Below, piece by piece: positions 27,193-36,554 of a DNA stretch of 64,000 nt. The translations under genes were made by a program, and so were the position numbers. The notes below the pieces were generated by a model, which had not been told where the DNA came from, made no database searches, and saw nothing but the letters and a program-made list of their open reading frames with translations. Within the stretch, counting starts at the first letter, position 1, and each line of letters begins with the position of its first letter. This DNA is from Rhodobacterales bacterium LSUCC0387 (GTDB lineage Bacteria; Pseudomonadota; Alphaproteobacteria; Rhodobacterales; Rhodobacteraceae), in NCBI GenBank assembly GCA_015689775.1, contig WVSR01000004.1, forward strand, positions 124,001 through 188,000. The letters are read 5' to 3'.

Positions 27193-27791
27193 CGGGCAAG
27201 TTCCTGTGCGCGGGCCGTCAGGGCGGTATAGGCATCGGGCGTGTCGATGTCGGTGTAAAATCCCGGCGCGGCAAGCGGATGAAACTGCACCAGATCGGGG
27301 TTGTTGTGCGTAAAACGTTTGCATCCGGGCGCATACGGATCGGCCAAAAGCCCCGCGCGCAGCGGATTGGGAACGACAATCGGGTTTCCGCGCCTGTCTC
27401 CCCGGCGGGGGATGGAGATGCGGCCCGGATCGGAGGCGGCATGGGCAGCCAGCAGCGCGCGCAGATCATCGGGCGTCAATAGTGGCTGGTCGCCAAGGCC
27501 GATCAACAAGACCTCGGCCTTCACCGCCGCCCGCAGCCCACAGGCCACCGAGGTTTGTTGCCCCTGAAGATGATCGGGATTGAACGTGAGGGTGACATCG
27601 CTTTGGCCAAGGGCCGCGGCGATATCGTCGGCGGCATGGCCTGTGACGACCAAAACACGCGCGACCTGCCGGTAGATTTCGACCACATGGCGGATCATCG
27701 GCACGCCCGCGATGGGCAGGAGCAGCTTGTTGCAGGCGCCCATCCGCCGCGATTGGCCGGCGGCCAATATGATCGCTGCGACCTCAGGCAT
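27189..27791 (-). CDS. MocA-like molybdenum cofactor nucleotidyltransferase
   Basis: Nucleotidyltransferase of the MobA/MocA fold, which attaches CMP to molybdopterin to form the MCD cofactor used by CO dehydrogenase. The N-terminal loop AAIILAAGQSRRMGACNKLL carries the LAAGxSxRMG signature (about 10-19), and the metal-binding GLGDQPLL follows near 97-104. Length is 200 residues. Its start overlaps the end of the xdhC/coxF gene by eight bases and its stop overlaps the 33-codon ORF. The family also includes homologues with other nucleotides. Confidence 0.85.
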   Translation of the reverse strand: MPEVAAIILAAGQSRRMGACNKLLLPIAGVPMIRHVVEIYRQVARVLVVTGHAADDIAAALGQSDVTLTFNPDHLQGQQTSVACGLRAAVKAEVLLIGLGDQPLLTPDDLRALLAAHAASDPGRISIPRRGDRRGNPIVVPNPLRAGLLADPYAPGCKRFTHNNPDLVQFHPLAAPGFYTDIDTPDAYTALTARAQELAR

Positions 27792-28563
27792 CGGCGTGTT
27801 TCACCGCCGCGCGCCGATCTTGGACAAGTTGTGCAAGGATCGACAGGGCGATTTCCTCGGGCGTCACCGCGCCGATGTCCAGACCCGCCGGTGCACGGAT
27901 CGCGGTGATGGCCGATCTATCAAAGCCCGCATTGACCAGTTTTTCGGCAAGGGCCGCGAATTTCTTGCGGCTGCCCACGAAGGCAAGGGAGCTTGGCTGC
28001 ACCCCGAGGGCTGTTTTTAACGCATCAAGATCGCCCTGCCCCTGCGTGGCGACCACGATGACACATGATTGGTGCGGCTTGCCCTGTATCGGCGTTGCCG
28101 CGACCGACCAGTGAAACTGCGGCGCAAGCATGGCGATGGCCTTGGCCACGGGCGAGGCCCCCATGACCACAAGGAGCGGCGGCGGCAGGCAGGGTTCAAT
28201 GAAGATATCCACCGTGCCGCGCGATGGGCAGCCGTTCTTGGCAAACTGCATTCCGTCCACGCTGTCGCCCGCGGCCACCCCTTTGGCGGCCAACAGCTCT
28301 TCGGGCGCGACCGAGACAAGCTGCGGCCTGCCATCGCGCAGGGCTTGCACCACTGCTCGCTTGACCGCACCGCGTGTGCAGCCACCGCCCAACCAGCCAT
28401 GAAGGATGGTGCCATCGACCCCCAGCAACGCCTTTGCGCCCGGTTTGGCCCCCGTCGACCCGACGGTGCGCACGATGGTTGCGAATGCAAAGGCCTCGTC
28501 GCGCGCGCGCATTTGTTGGGCGGCTTGCGCAAGATCATCTGCAAGAATTTCAGCTGGGGTCAT
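27784..28563 (-). CDS. coxF: XdhC/CoxF-family molybdenum enzyme maturation factor
   Basis: XdhC-type protein, a class that binds the molybdenum cofactor and helps sulfuration and insertion into xanthine-dehydrogenase-family enzymes. An N-terminal XdhC domain (FATIVRTVGSTGAKPGAKAL, then GWLGGGCTRGAV) is followed by a Rossmann-like domain (about 120-240) and CoxF-typical residues IRAPAGLDIGAVTPEEIALS. Length is 259 residues. The ATG at 28563 overlaps the coxE stop (ATGA); the frame upstream of it lies inside coxE and is a shadow. Confidence 0.87.
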   Translation of the reverse strand: MTPAEILADDLAQAAQQMRARDEAFAFATIVRTVGSTGAKPGAKALLGVDGTILHGWLGGGCTRGAVKRAVVQALRDGRPQLVSVAPEELLAAKGVAAGDSVDGMQFAKNGCPSRGTVDIFIEPCLPPPLLVVMGASPVAKAIAMLAPQFHWSVAATPIQGKPHQSCVIVVATQGQGDLDALKTALGVQPSSLAFVGSRKKFAALAEKLVNAGFDRSAITAIRAPAGLDIGAVTPEEIALSILAQLVQDRRAAVKHADA

Positions 28564-29741
28564 AGCCTCGTAAGCTCCGGTTCCAGTGCGGCGAGATCGG
28601 CAAGGGTGTTTGCCGCGCAAAACAGGTCCAGATGGGGCAAGGCGCTAGCCATGCCGGCGGCAACGGGCGCATAATCCGACCAGCCCTTGAGCGGGTTTAG
28701 CCAGATCACCTTGCAGCCGCGCTTGCGCAGTTTGTCCAAGGCCTGCCCGATCAGATCGGGCTCTGCGGTGTCGTACCCATCCGACAAGATCATTACCACG
28801 CTGCGCCCATCGACAAAGCGTCGGGCATAGGTTTCGGCAAAGCGCATCAAGGATGGCCCAATCTTAGATCCGCCGCCAAAACCATCGGCCATCAGCGACA
28901 GGCGCCCAATGGCGCGCATCGCATCCTTGTCACGCAAAGCTTCGGTGATCCGCACAAGGCGGGTGTGAAACAGGTAGGCATCCGCCGCGGCATCCGCCCG
29001 CATCAGACCCGCCATGAAGGATAAAAACACCTTAGCATAGACCGACATCGAACCCGAGACATCGCACAGCGCCACGATCCTGCGGCTGCGATCGGGGCGT
29101 TTCTTACGCAACAGCCGCAAGGGCTCGCCGCCGGTCGCAAGGCTGCGACGGATGGTCTTGCGGAAATGCAGGCGGTCACCCCTGCGCGCAGCGATGCGGC
29201 GGCGCGAGCGTTTGTCGCGCAGCGCGGCACCGAGCCGGCGGGCCACCTCTTCGGCCTCGGCTACCTCATCAGGTCGCACCAGATCGCGCAGGTCGCGCCG
29301 GTGCAAATTGCATTGGGCGGTCGCAATCAGCTTGCCGGTGCCGTCGCTCTCGGCGGCGCCATCCTCGCCATCGGGGGCGGTGGCCGTGCCTGCAGCCCCC
29401 ATATCCGCGCCCTTGGCATCGCGCGAGGAATTGATGTCGGCAAGGGAGGTGGCAACGGGTTTCGGCACCACCTTTTGTCGGACCCGCCCCATATCCATCC
29501 AGTAGCTATCGAAAAGATCGTCGAACCGCTCGGCCTCGTCCTTGCAGCCGGTGCAAACTGCCCGCAGCGCGCGGCGGCACTCGTCCGGGGCGACCGCGTT
29601 CATAGCCAACAGGGCCGCCATCGCAAGCTCTGCCTCGGCGACCCCCAAGCGCAGGCCATTGTCGCGCAGATGGGCAACAAAGCCCACCATCCGCGCCGCG
29701 GGGCCGGGATCGGCAGCAGAGAATTTGGTGACCCGGCTCAC
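28560..29741 (-). CDS. coxE: CoxE, von Willebrand factor A domain protein
   Basis: Partner of the AAA+ ATPase CoxD in building the Mo-Cu active site of CO dehydrogenase. The VWA domain is C-terminal, with the MIDAS motif CDVSGSMS (Asp227, Ser229, Ser231). The middle of the protein holds an Arg-rich stretch (KRSRRRIAARRGDR). The GTG start at 29741-29739 overlaps the coxD stop (GTGA), giving 393 residues; the longer frame upstream is antisense-like shadow within coxD. Four conserved cysteines near the N-terminus are not obvious (only Cys54, 63, 66). Confidence 0.88.
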   Translation of the reverse strand: MSRVTKFSAADPGPAARMVGFVAHLRDNGLRLGVAEAELAMAALLAMNAVAPDECRRALRAVCTGCKDEAERFDDLFDSYWMDMGRVRQKVVPKPVATSLADINSSRDAKGADMGAAGTATAPDGEDGAAESDGTGKLIATAQCNLHRRDLRDLVRPDEVAEAEEVARRLGAALRDKRSRRRIAARRGDRLHFRKTIRRSLATGGEPLRLLRKKRPDRSRRIVALCDVSGSMSVYAKVFLSFMAGLMRADAAADAYLFHTRLVRITEALRDKDAMRAIGRLSLMADGFGGGSKIGPSLMRFAETYARRFVDGRSVVMILSDGYDTAEPDLIGQALDKLRKRGCKVIWLNPLKGWSDYAPVAAGMASALPHLDLFCAANTLADLAALEPELTRL

Positions 29742-30613
29742 GCCGCTTTGCCCGCGATGCGGCCTGCGACCTCGGGTGTGATCTGCGCCTGATCGCCTTG
29801 GGTTTTCAACAGCGTCGTCAAGGTCGCGTGAAGCACCGCTGGATCTTCCGTCAGATCGGCAATGCCTAGCCCAATCAGGGCCGCCGCGAAATCCAGCATC
29901 TCGGCCACGCCGGGGGTTTTCTCGAGCGGTTCTTGCCGGAGTTTCTGGACAAAGCCCACTATCTGACCGGCCAGCCGTACTTCCACCTGCGGGCATCGGG
30001 CCTTGAGGATTGCCACCTCGGCGGCGCGGTCGGGATAGGGGACATAGGTGTAAAGGCAGCGGCGGCGCAGCGCGTCCGAGAGATCGCGGGTACCGTTCGA
30101 TGTCAGGATCACAACCGGGCGGGTGGTTGCCGTGATGGTGCCAAGCTCGGGGATCGACACTTGGTAATCGGACAGGATTTCCAGAAGATAAGCTTCGAAT
30201 TCCTCGTCGGCGCGATCGATCTCGTCGATCAGCAGAACCGGTGCGACATCTTGGGTGATCGCGGCCAGCAAGGGCCGTTCGAGCAAGAATTCTCGAGAGA
30301 AGATGCGGTCTTCGACCGTCTTTCCGGTCTCACCGCTTTCGGCGGCCGCGCGGATCGTCAGCAATTGGCGCTGATAGTTCCATTCATAGATCGCCTGCGC
30401 CGCATCGAGGCCTTCGTAGCATTGCAGGCGCAAAAGCCGTGTATCCCTGACCAACGACAAGGCGCGCGCGATCTCGGTCTTGCCGACGCCCGCCGCCCCC
30501 TCAAGCAGCAGGGGGCGCCCAAGGGACAAGGCCAAATGCAGCGCAACGGACAGATCGTCAGACGCGACATAGCATTGGCCTGCCAACGCAGATTTCAGGT
30601 CTTTCCAGTTCAT
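29738..30613 (-). CDS. coxD: CoxD, MoxR-like AAA+ ATPase
   Basis: MoxR-family AAA+ ATPase, shown in Oligotropha to be needed for introducing sulfur and copper into the CO dehydrogenase active site. Walker A is GAAGVGKT (39-46), Walker B LLIDEIDRADEEFEA (about 122-136), and the sensor 1 stretch TSNGTRDLSDALRRRC follows. Length is 291 residues. The ATG at 30613 is used because it starts MNWKDLKSALAG; the frame continues 11 codons upstream without conservation. It starts 45 bases after coxL. Confidence 0.9.
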   Translation of the reverse strand: MNWKDLKSALAGQCYVASDDLSVALHLALSLGRPLLLEGAAGVGKTEIARALSLVRDTRLLRLQCYEGLDAAQAIYEWNYQRQLLTIRAAAESGETGKTVEDRIFSREFLLERPLLAAITQDVAPVLLIDEIDRADEEFEAYLLEILSDYQVSIPELGTITATTRPVVILTSNGTRDLSDALRRRCLYTYVPYPDRAAEVAILKARCPQVEVRLAGQIVGFVQKLRQEPLEKTPGVAEMLDFAAALIGLGIADLTEDPAVLHATLTTLLKTQGDQAQITPEVAGRIAGKAA

Positions 30614-30658
30614 GATGTCTCCGGCGGGGTGGGCATGGCTGCCCACCCCGACAAACTG

Positions 30659-33085
30659 TTACCCGTGCAAGCCAAGCTCATTAGCGGTCTTCCAGATCCG
30701 CCAATGATCATGGGGCATGTTGGTATGCGTGTTGCCGAAGGGGCGGAACGCATCTTGCACGGCGTTGGAGAAACACGGCACGCCGCCCACATGCGGGCTT
30801 TCGCCCACGCCCTTGGCACCGATGGGGTGATGCGGGCTAGGGGTGACGGTGAAGTCGGTTTCGTAATTGGGCACTTCCCACGCTGTCGGCAAGAAGAAGT
30901 CCATTAGCGTTCCCGTCTTCACATTGCCCATGTCGTCATAGGCGATCTCTTGGCCCAAGGCGACGGCCAGGGCCTCGGTCAGGCCGCCATGGACCTGCCC
31001 TTCGATGATCATCGGGTTGATCCGCGTGCCACAGTCATCCAGAGCATAAAAGCGCCGGATTTCGGTGACGCCCGTGTCGACATCGATATCCATGACGCAG
31101 ACATAGGCCCCGAAGGGATAGGTCATATTCGGTGGGTCATAATAGCTGACCGCCTCCAGCCCCGGTTCTAGACCGGGAATGGCTTGGTTATAGGCAGCAA
31201 AGGCGATCTCTTTCATTGTCTTAAACTTCTCGGGGGCGCCCTTGACCACGAAGCGGTCCACGTCGAATTCCACGTCGTTGTCGTGGACCTCGAGCAGATA
31301 GGCCGCGATCATCTGCGCCTTGGCGCGGATCTTGCGGCCGGCCATCGCGGTCGCCGCACCGGCCACCGGTGTCGAGCGTGACCCATAGGTACCAAGCCCG
31401 TAAGGCGCGGTATCGGTGTCACCTTCCTCGATAGTGATGCTGTCGGCGGGCAAGCCGATCTCGGACGCGAGGATCTGTGCGAAAGTCGTCGCATGCCCCT
31501 GACCTTGTGAGATGGTTCCTAGTCGCGCGATCGCAGACCCCGTGGGGTGAATACGGATCTCGCAGCTGTCAAACATGCCCAGCCCGAGGATATCGCAGTT
31601 TTTGACCGGGCCGGCCCCCACGATCTCGGTAAAGAAGGACAGACCGATCCCCATTAGTTTGCGCGTCTTTCCGGCCTTGAAGTCGGCGACGCGCTGACGT
31701 TGCTCGGCGCGCAGCCCGTCATAATCGACAGTCTTGAGCGCCTTGTCCCACGCGGTGTGATAATCTCCGGAGTCGTATTCCCACCCAAGGGCCGCCTTGT
31801 AGGGGAATTGTTCTTTCTTGATGAAGTTGATCCGGCGTAGTTCGGCGGCATCCATATCGAGCTTGATCGCAAGAACCTCAATCATGCGCTCAATAAAATA
31901 AACGGCCTCAGTCACGCGGAATGAACAGCGGTAGGACACGCCGCCGGGAGCCTTGTTGGTATAGACGCCATCGACCTCGAGATAAGCGGTCGGGATGTCG
32001 TAGGAGCCGGTGCAGATATTCATGAAGCCGGCCGGAAACTTGGTCGGATCGGCGCAGGCGTCAAAGCCGCCATGATCGGCCGTCACATGGCATTTCAGCC
32101 CGGTGATCTTGCCCTCCTTGGTCGCCGAGATCTGACCGGTCATGTGATAATCCCGCGCGAAGGCGGTGGTCATCAGATTGTCCATGCGGTCTTCGATCCA
32201 TTTAACCGGCTTGCCGGTCACGATGGAGGCCACAACCGAACAGACATAGCCCGAATAGGCGCCGACCTTGTTGCCAAAGCCGCCTCCGATATCGGGGCTG
32301 ATCACGCGGATGTTATGCTCTTCGATCCCCGAGATCAGCGACACCACGGTTCGGATCGCATGGGGGGCCTGAAAGGTGCCCCAAAGCGTAAGCTTGCCAT
32401 TCACCTTGTCCATCGAAGCGACACAGCCGCATGTCTCGAGCGGGCAAGGATGGGTGCGGTGGTAATACATCGATGCCTCGGCCACCACATCGGCATTGGC
32501 GATGACTTCTTCTGTCGGGGCCTTGTCGCCCGCTTCCCATGTGAAGATGTGGTTGTGATGCTTGCGTGGCCCATGGGCCCCGGCGGGGATCGAGCCGTCG
32601 GGGGCCACCAAATCCTCGCGCAAGACGACATCCGATGTCAGCGCCTCATGGGGGTTCACCAGGACGGGCAATTCCTCGTAATCGACCTCGACCGCCTCGA
32701 TACCATCGGCCGCAGCATAGCGGTTTTCCGCAATGACAAACGCAACCTCCTGCCCCTGGAACAACACTTTGCCATCAGCAAGTACCATCTGCTTATCGCC
32801 CGCAAGGGTCGGCATCCAATGCAAGCCCAAGGGGCGCAGGTCATCGGCCGTTAGCACCGCCAGCACACCCGGCACCTGCAAGGCCGCTTCTTTGTTGATG
32901 CTTTTAACGCGCGCATGGGCATATGGGGAGCGGACGAAATCGCCAAACAGCATCCCGTCGAGCTTAATGTCGTCGACGTATTTCCCTTTGCCTTGGGTAA
33001 AGCGCGCATCCTCGACCCGCTTGCGCGAACAGCCCAAGCCCTTGAGATTGTCGATCCGATCTTCGCGCGTGATTTCATCTTTCAT
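30659..33085 (-). CDS. coxL: Carbon monoxide dehydrogenase large subunit, form I
   Basis: Molybdenum-copper catalytic subunit that oxidises CO to CO2. The active-site loop reads SYRCSFR at 384-390, with Cys387 in the place of the copper-binding Cys388 of Oligotropha. This is the form I signature (AYxCSFR), here with Ser for Ala, and not the AYRGAGR of form II. Cofactor-binding blocks include [16 protein letters not shown] (about 265-280) and the catalytic-Glu region [12 protein letters not shown] near 755-766. Length 808 residues is normal. The ATG overlaps the coxS stop (ATGA). Confidence 0.96.
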   Translation of the reverse strand: MKDEITREDRIDNLKGLGCSRKRVEDARFTQGKGKYVDDIKLDGMLFGDFVRSPYAHARVKSINKEAALQVPGVLAVLTADDLRPLGLHWMPTLAGDKQMVLADGKVLFQGQEVAFVIAENRYAAADGIEAVEVDYEELPVLVNPHEALTSDVVLREDLVAPDGSIPAGAHGPRKHHNHIFTWEAGDKAPTEEVIANADVVAEASMYYHRTHPCPLETCGCVASMDKVNGKLTLWGTFQAPHAIRTVVSLISGIEEHNIRVISPDIGGGFGNKVGAYSGYVCSVVASIVTGKPVKWIEDRMDNLMTTAFARDYHMTGQISATKEGKITGLKCHVTADHGGFDACADPTKFPAGFMNICTGSYDIPTAYLEVDGVYTNKAPGGVSYRCSFRVTEAVYFIERMIEVLAIKLDMDAAELRRINFIKKEQFPYKAALGWEYDSGDYHTAWDKALKTVDYDGLRAEQRQRVADFKAGKTRKLMGIGLSFFTEIVGAGPVKNCDILGLGMFDSCEIRIHPTGSAIARLGTISQGQGHATTFAQILASEIGLPADSITIEEGDTDTAPYGLGTYGSRSTPVAGAATAMAGRKIRAKAQMIAAYLLEVHDNDVEFDVDRFVVKGAPEKFKTMKEIAFAAYNQAIPGLEPGLEAVSYYDPPNMTYPFGAYVCVMDIDVDTGVTEIRRFYALDDCGTRINPMIIEGQVHGGLTEALAVALGQEIAYDDMGNVKTGTLMDFFLPTAWEVPNYETDFTVTPSPHHPIGAKGVGESPHVGGVPCFSNAVQDAFRPFGNTHTNMPHDHWRIWKTANELGLHG

Positions 33086-33576
33086 TCTGCGGCCTCCTGG
33101 GCTGCGCTCATCTCAGCTGCAGCTGCTTGGATTGCTTTGATTATGTTTTGATACCCGGTGCAGCGGCAAATATTGCCGGCCATGCCGAAGCGGATTTCTG
33201 CCTCGGTGGGGTTAGGGTTTTCCTCGAGCAGCTTCTTGGCGCGGGTGATCATGCCAGGCGTGCAATAGCCGCACTGAAGCCCGTGATGTTCCTTGAACGC
33301 CATCTGTAGCGGGTGCAGCGCGTCGGGGCCGCCGATACCCTCGATCGTGGTGATCTCGGCCCCATCGGCCTGGGCCACGAACATGGTGCAGGCCTTGACC
33401 GATTTCCCGTTGATCGTGACCGTGCAGGCCCCGCAATGCGAGGTTTCACAGCCGATATGCGGGCCGGTTATATTCAGGCGTTCGCGCAAAGTGTAGATCA
33501 ACAGCTCGCGCGGCTCGGCGAGGAATTCCTCGTCCTTGCCGTTCACATTTAGCTTAATGTGCATTTTCTTAGACAT
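33082..33576 (-). CDS. coxS: Carbon monoxide dehydrogenase small (2Fe-2S) subunit
   Basis: Electron-transfer subunit with two [2Fe-2S] clusters. The plant-type cluster uses Cys43, 48, 51 and 63 ([12 protein letters not shown]), and the second uses Cys102, 105, 137 and 139 (CGYCTPGM and NICRCTGYQ). Length is 164 residues. It passes electrons from the CoxL Mo-Cu site to CoxM FAD. Twelve bases separate it from coxM upstream and its stop overlaps coxL. Confidence 0.96.
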   Translation of the reverse strand: MSKKMHIKLNVNGKDEEFLAEPRELLIYTLRERLNITGPHIGCETSHCGACTVTINGKSVKACTMFVAQADGAEITTIEGIGGPDALHPLQMAFKEHHGLQCGYCTPGMITRAKKLLEENPNPTEAEIRFGMAGNICRCTGYQNIIKAIQAAAAEMSAAQEAAE

Positions 33577-33588
33577 TTTCTTATCCCC

Positions 33589-34443
33589 TCAGGCGCGCGA
33601 CCAAGCGCTGGCGATCGCGCGGCGCAAGATGATACCGGCTACATGGATCTTAAAGGCGACCGGGCCGCGATTGTCCTCGGTCGGGTTGATGTCACCCAAC
33701 ATCGCAGCAACGGCGGCATCGATGGCCGTGTCATCGACGGTTGTGCCAACAAGGGCCGCAGCGGCAGATTCCGAAAAGATAGGCGTGTCGCTGAGGTTCG
33801 TCATCGCGATCGCTGCACTGGCGCAGGCTCCACCATCCTTGACGATCAGAACCGCGGCGGCGGCGGTCGCGTAGTCGCCGATCTTGCGCTTTTGCTTTTC
33901 ATAAGCAAAGCCGCCTGCAGATTTAGGAATGGTAATCGCTGTAAGCACCTCGTCATCTTCGCGGGCCGTCATGTAGGCGGCTTCATAGAAGTCGCGTGCG
34001 GGAACGTCGCGCACGCCATTGGGTCCTTCGATCGTGAAGACCGCGTCGAGGCATTGCATCAGCCCCGGCATGTCGTTACCGGGATCGCCATTGGCGACAT
34101 TGCCGCCCACGGTTCCCATGTAGCGCACCTGCGGATCGGCGATCTGCAAGGCGGCCTCGCGTAGGATTGGCAAGGCTTGCGCCAGCTCGTTGTGCACGAT
34201 CAGATCATGCTGAGTGACCAGAGCACCGATACGAATCGCGTCGGCAGCGATGGTGATGTCCGATAGCCCCCCCACGTCTTGAAGGTCGATCAGATGGGGC
34301 ACATGCGCCATGCGAAGTTTCATCATCGGGATCAGACTATGGCCGCCTGCCATAACCCTTGCGTCATCCCCATGCTCCTTGAGCAGCGACAAAACACCGG
34401 CGATGTCTTTGGGTCGGTGGTATTCGAATGAGGCTGGGATCAT
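33589..34443 (-). CDS. coxM: Carbon monoxide dehydrogenase medium (FAD) subunit
   Basis: Flavoprotein subunit of CO dehydrogenase. FAD-binding motifs AGGHSLIPMMKLR (about 32-44) and MGTVGGNVANGDPGND (about 109-124) are clear. Length is 284 residues. It is the first structural gene; AGGGAGA sits a few bases before the ATG. It lies 117 bases downstream of the MHYT/LytTR regulator gene on the same strand, and that gap carries two short direct repeats. Confidence 0.95.
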   Translation of the reverse strand: MIPASFEYHRPKDIAGVLSLLKEHGDDARVMAGGHSLIPMMKLRMAHVPHLIDLQDVGGLSDITIAADAIRIGALVTQHDLIVHNELAQALPILREAALQIADPQVRYMGTVGGNVANGDPGNDMPGLMQCLDAVFTIEGPNGVRDVPARDFYEAAYMTAREDDEVLTAITIPKSAGGFAYEKQKRKIGDYATAAAAVLIVKDGGACASAAIAMTNLSDTPIFSESAAAALVGTTVDDTAIDAAVAAMLGDINPTEDNRGPVAFKIHVAGIILRRAIASAWSRA

Positions 34444-34521
34444 CAGCTTTTTTTCTCCCTAATGCGGATATTCTTTCTTGCGTGGGAGCCTGGCTATCAT
34501 GAGGCGTGTCGGCACGGAAAA

Positions 34522-34551
34522 TTCAATGAAAGCCGCTTATTTTGCACGAAA
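34522..34551 (-). promoter_or_regulatory. Candidate LytTR-type direct repeats upstream of coxM
   Basis: On the minus strand two related blocks, TTTCGTGCAA (34551-34542) and TTTCATTGAA (34531-34522), are identical at seven of ten positions and spaced 20 bases apart, about two helical turns. LytTR regulators usually bind paired direct repeats of this kind, and a LytTR protein is encoded just upstream. The match is weak and could be chance. Confidence 0.3.
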
Positions 34552-34560
34552 TGCGCGCTA

Positions 34561-35694
34561 TCACGCATGAGATGCGCCACCCCGCGCGTCGAGCGCATCT
34601 TGTATGGCCTTTAGCTTGGAGCGACTCACCGGTGCGGGCGGCTGCCCACTGCCGTCGAATAAGCAGCGGCCCTTGTCTTTGTCACGCTCGAACCGGACCA
34701 CCCGAACGGGATTAACCACATAGCTGCGGTGGGTCTGGATGAAGCCCACCTGCGTCAGGCGTTTGCACGCCTCGGTGATGGGCCAGACGCTGAACAACCG
34801 CTCCGTATCGGTGTAGACTTGGGTGTAGTGACCATCGGCCCGCACGAACAAGACATCGCGCGCACGGACGAACACTTTGCGCCCTTCGGTGTCGCAAGGA
34901 ATTATTAGATCCACAGCCGCTTGCCGCGAAGGACGTGCCTGCGGAAGGTTGACAGCGGGCGTGCCTTGGGGTGCAGTTTCGTACGAAATCAGATACGTAA
35001 CGCTGACCCAAAGACAGGCCCCGAAAATCACGAAGCTGAAAAAGATCACCCCGATGGCAAGTGCCTCGTTGCTGATAGCCGGGCCAAACTCGGTCACAGC
35101 GGGATCGGCCATAAAATTGGTGCCAGCGATTGCAAGGAAATGAACCGAGACGACCGCAACCGCGAAACAGATCGTGCCAAGCATGATGTTGCGCCGGGTA
35201 CGGCGCCCATAGGCGATCCAAAAGGCCATCACGCAAAGGCCGATCGCCGCAACCGAAGACAGGGCGACCCCTAAGGGACTGTACACGGCGCGGCATAGTT
35301 CGAGCCCGGCCATACCAATGTAATGCATGACCAACACTCCGCTCCCCACGATCGCACCGGCGACTAAGATGATCGTCGGCGTTCTTTTTGCGAAGTGGAG
35401 CAAGATCAGCGCGGCCCCAACGATCAAGATCGCCGAGAGGGCCGAGACAAGCGTTATCGCCGCGTCGTAGTAAAACATGACCGGCAGATTCAGTCCCAGC
35501 ATCGCCACGAAATGCATCGCCCAGATGCCACCCCCCAAAGCGACGGAGCCCAGTGCAACCGAAGCCTTTTTCTCGAAAACCGGCTTGGACGAAAGATTTC
35601 GGGTCAGCGACAAGCCGGTAAAACTCGCCACCAACGCAACGACACAAGACATCGCGATCAATAGATAGCTGTGGCTGACGGTAAGGATCTCCAT
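34561..35694 (-). CDS. coxC: CoxC/CoxH-like MHYT-LytTR sensor and regulator
   Basis: Membrane sensor fused to a DNA-binding domain. Seven or so transmembrane helices (about 8-240) carry MHYT-type repeats: MHFVAMLGL, MHYIGMAGL and VHFLAIAG. This module is proposed to bind a gas through copper or another metal. The C-terminal LytTR domain (about 275-365) includes FVRARDVLFVRADGHYTQVY and THRSYVVNP. Oligotropha CoxC and CoxH share this layout. The ATG at 35694 is chosen; a GTG at 35703 and a TTG at 35730 are also in frame. Position directly ahead of coxMSL suggests it controls them in response to CO or O2. Confidence 0.82.
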   Translation of the reverse strand: MEILTVSHSYLLIAMSCVVALVASFTGLSLTRNLSSKPVFEKKASVALGSVALGGGIWAMHFVAMLGLNLPVMFYYDAAITLVSALSAILIVGAALILLHFAKRTPTIILVAGAIVGSGVLVMHYIGMAGLELCRAVYSPLGVALSSVAAIGLCVMAFWIAYGRRTRRNIMLGTICFAVAVVSVHFLAIAGTNFMADPAVTEFGPAISNEALAIGVIFFSFVIFGACLWVSVTYLISYETAPQGTPAVNLPQARPSRQAAVDLIIPCDTEGRKVFVRARDVLFVRADGHYTQVYTDTERLFSVWPITEACKRLTQVGFIQTHRSYVVNPVRVVRFERDKDKGRCLFDGSGQPPAPVSRSKLKAIQDALDARGGASHA

Positions 35695-35767
35695 GCCCGA
35701 CACAATGACGAGATTGAACTTTATTTGCAATTATGTCCGCACAAGGTCGATGACGTTGATTTTCTAC

Positions 35768-35929
35768 TTATTCGCAAACAGCTCCCAACTGCTCCCCCCA
35801 CGTCTCCCCGGGGATGGTTTTGACCGCCTCGGGACCTGTGAAAAGCGACTCAGTCAGCAGCCCGTTTGATACGACCAATTCGTGATGGTCGAACATAAAA
35901 CGCCAATTTTCGATACCTGCCTGGGAGCG
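35768..35929 (-). pseudogene. Possible gene fragment between coxC and ndk
   Basis: The minus-strand frame here ends in a plausible protein tail: MFDHHELVVSNGLLTESLFT, then GPEAVKTIPGETWGEQLGAV and CE. The same frame extended upstream to 36007 runs through the ndk terminator hairpin, so the longer reading is not a gene. I do not recognise the family. It may be the end of a truncated gene left at the border of the cox region, or chance. Confidence 0.22.
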
Positions 35930-35965
35930 AATTTGAACGCTAAATGCATATTCTTGACTCGCGCG

Positions 35966-36002
35966 CAAAATAAATGCCGCACAGCCGATTGGCTGTGCGG
36001 CC
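35966..36002 (-). terminator. Strong hairpin terminator after ndk
   Basis: A perfect 11-bp inverted repeat, GCCGCACAGCC (35976-35986) and GGCTGTGCGGC (35991-36001), with a 4-base loop. Reading the minus strand it is followed by ATTTATTTTG. It begins 27 bases after the ndk stop codon. Confidence 0.87.
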
Positions 36003-36028
36003 CTCATTTAAGACCTATGTTGATCGGC

Positions 36029-36451
36029 TTAGCCGACCAATTCTAGGCCTGCAAAGAAATAGGCGATCTCTTCCGAAGCGGTTTCAGGGGCATCTGACCC
36101 GTGAACAGAGTTTTCGCCCTTAGACAAAGCGAAATCTTTGCGGATTGTGCCGTCTGCCGCTTCGGCAGGATCGGTGGCGCCCATGACGTCGCGATATTTC
36201 GCAATCGCGTTTTCGCCTTCCAGAACCTGCACAACAACGGGCTCAGACGCCATGAATTCGCACAGCTCGCCATAGAAAGGGCGCTCTTTATGCACGGCAT
36301 AGAACACGCCTGCCTGAGCTGAGGTCAGGTGAATGCGCTTTTGAGCGATGATGCGCAGGCCCGCTGCTTCGATCTTTGCGTTGATTGCACCAGTCAAGTT
36401 ACGCTTGGTTGCATCGGGTTTAATGATGGAAAATGTGCGTTGCACGGCCAT
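36029..36451 (-). CDS. ndk: Nucleoside diphosphate kinase
   Basis: Transfers the gamma phosphate between nucleoside triphosphates and diphosphates. The start [21 protein letters not shown] is typical, and the active-site His lies in the usual [12 protein letters not shown] block (His about 117). Length is 140 residues. It is divergent from the ABC-F gene and is followed by a strong hairpin terminator. Confidence 0.96.
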   Translation of the reverse strand: MAVQRTFSIIKPDATKRNLTGAINAKIEAAGLRIIAQKRIHLTSAQAGVFYAVHKERPFYGELCEFMASEPVVVQVLEGENAIAKYRDVMGATDPAEAADGTIRKDFALSKGENSVHGSDAPETASEEIAYFFAGLELVG

Positions 36452-36554
36452 TGGTCACTCCATGGGAAGGTGAATTTGGCGCGGCCATAACATGAGGGAT
36501 CAGAATAGGGAAGCCGCGATTGACAGCGCGCGTCAAGCCGTGCATGAGCCGCGC

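Noticed and set aside
29933-30907. 324-codon plus-strand ORF opposite coxD and coxL
   Set aside because: Antisense to two genes with clear motifs; no family resemblance.
35768-36007. 79-codon ORF as a full gene
   Set aside because: The upstream half runs through the perfect ndk terminator hairpin. Only the tail is kept as a possible fragment.
25939-36028. Direct repeat of the tRNA-Asn 3' end as an island boundary
   Set aside because: By eye I found no second copy of the tRNA 3' end in this stretch, so no attachment site pair can be claimed.
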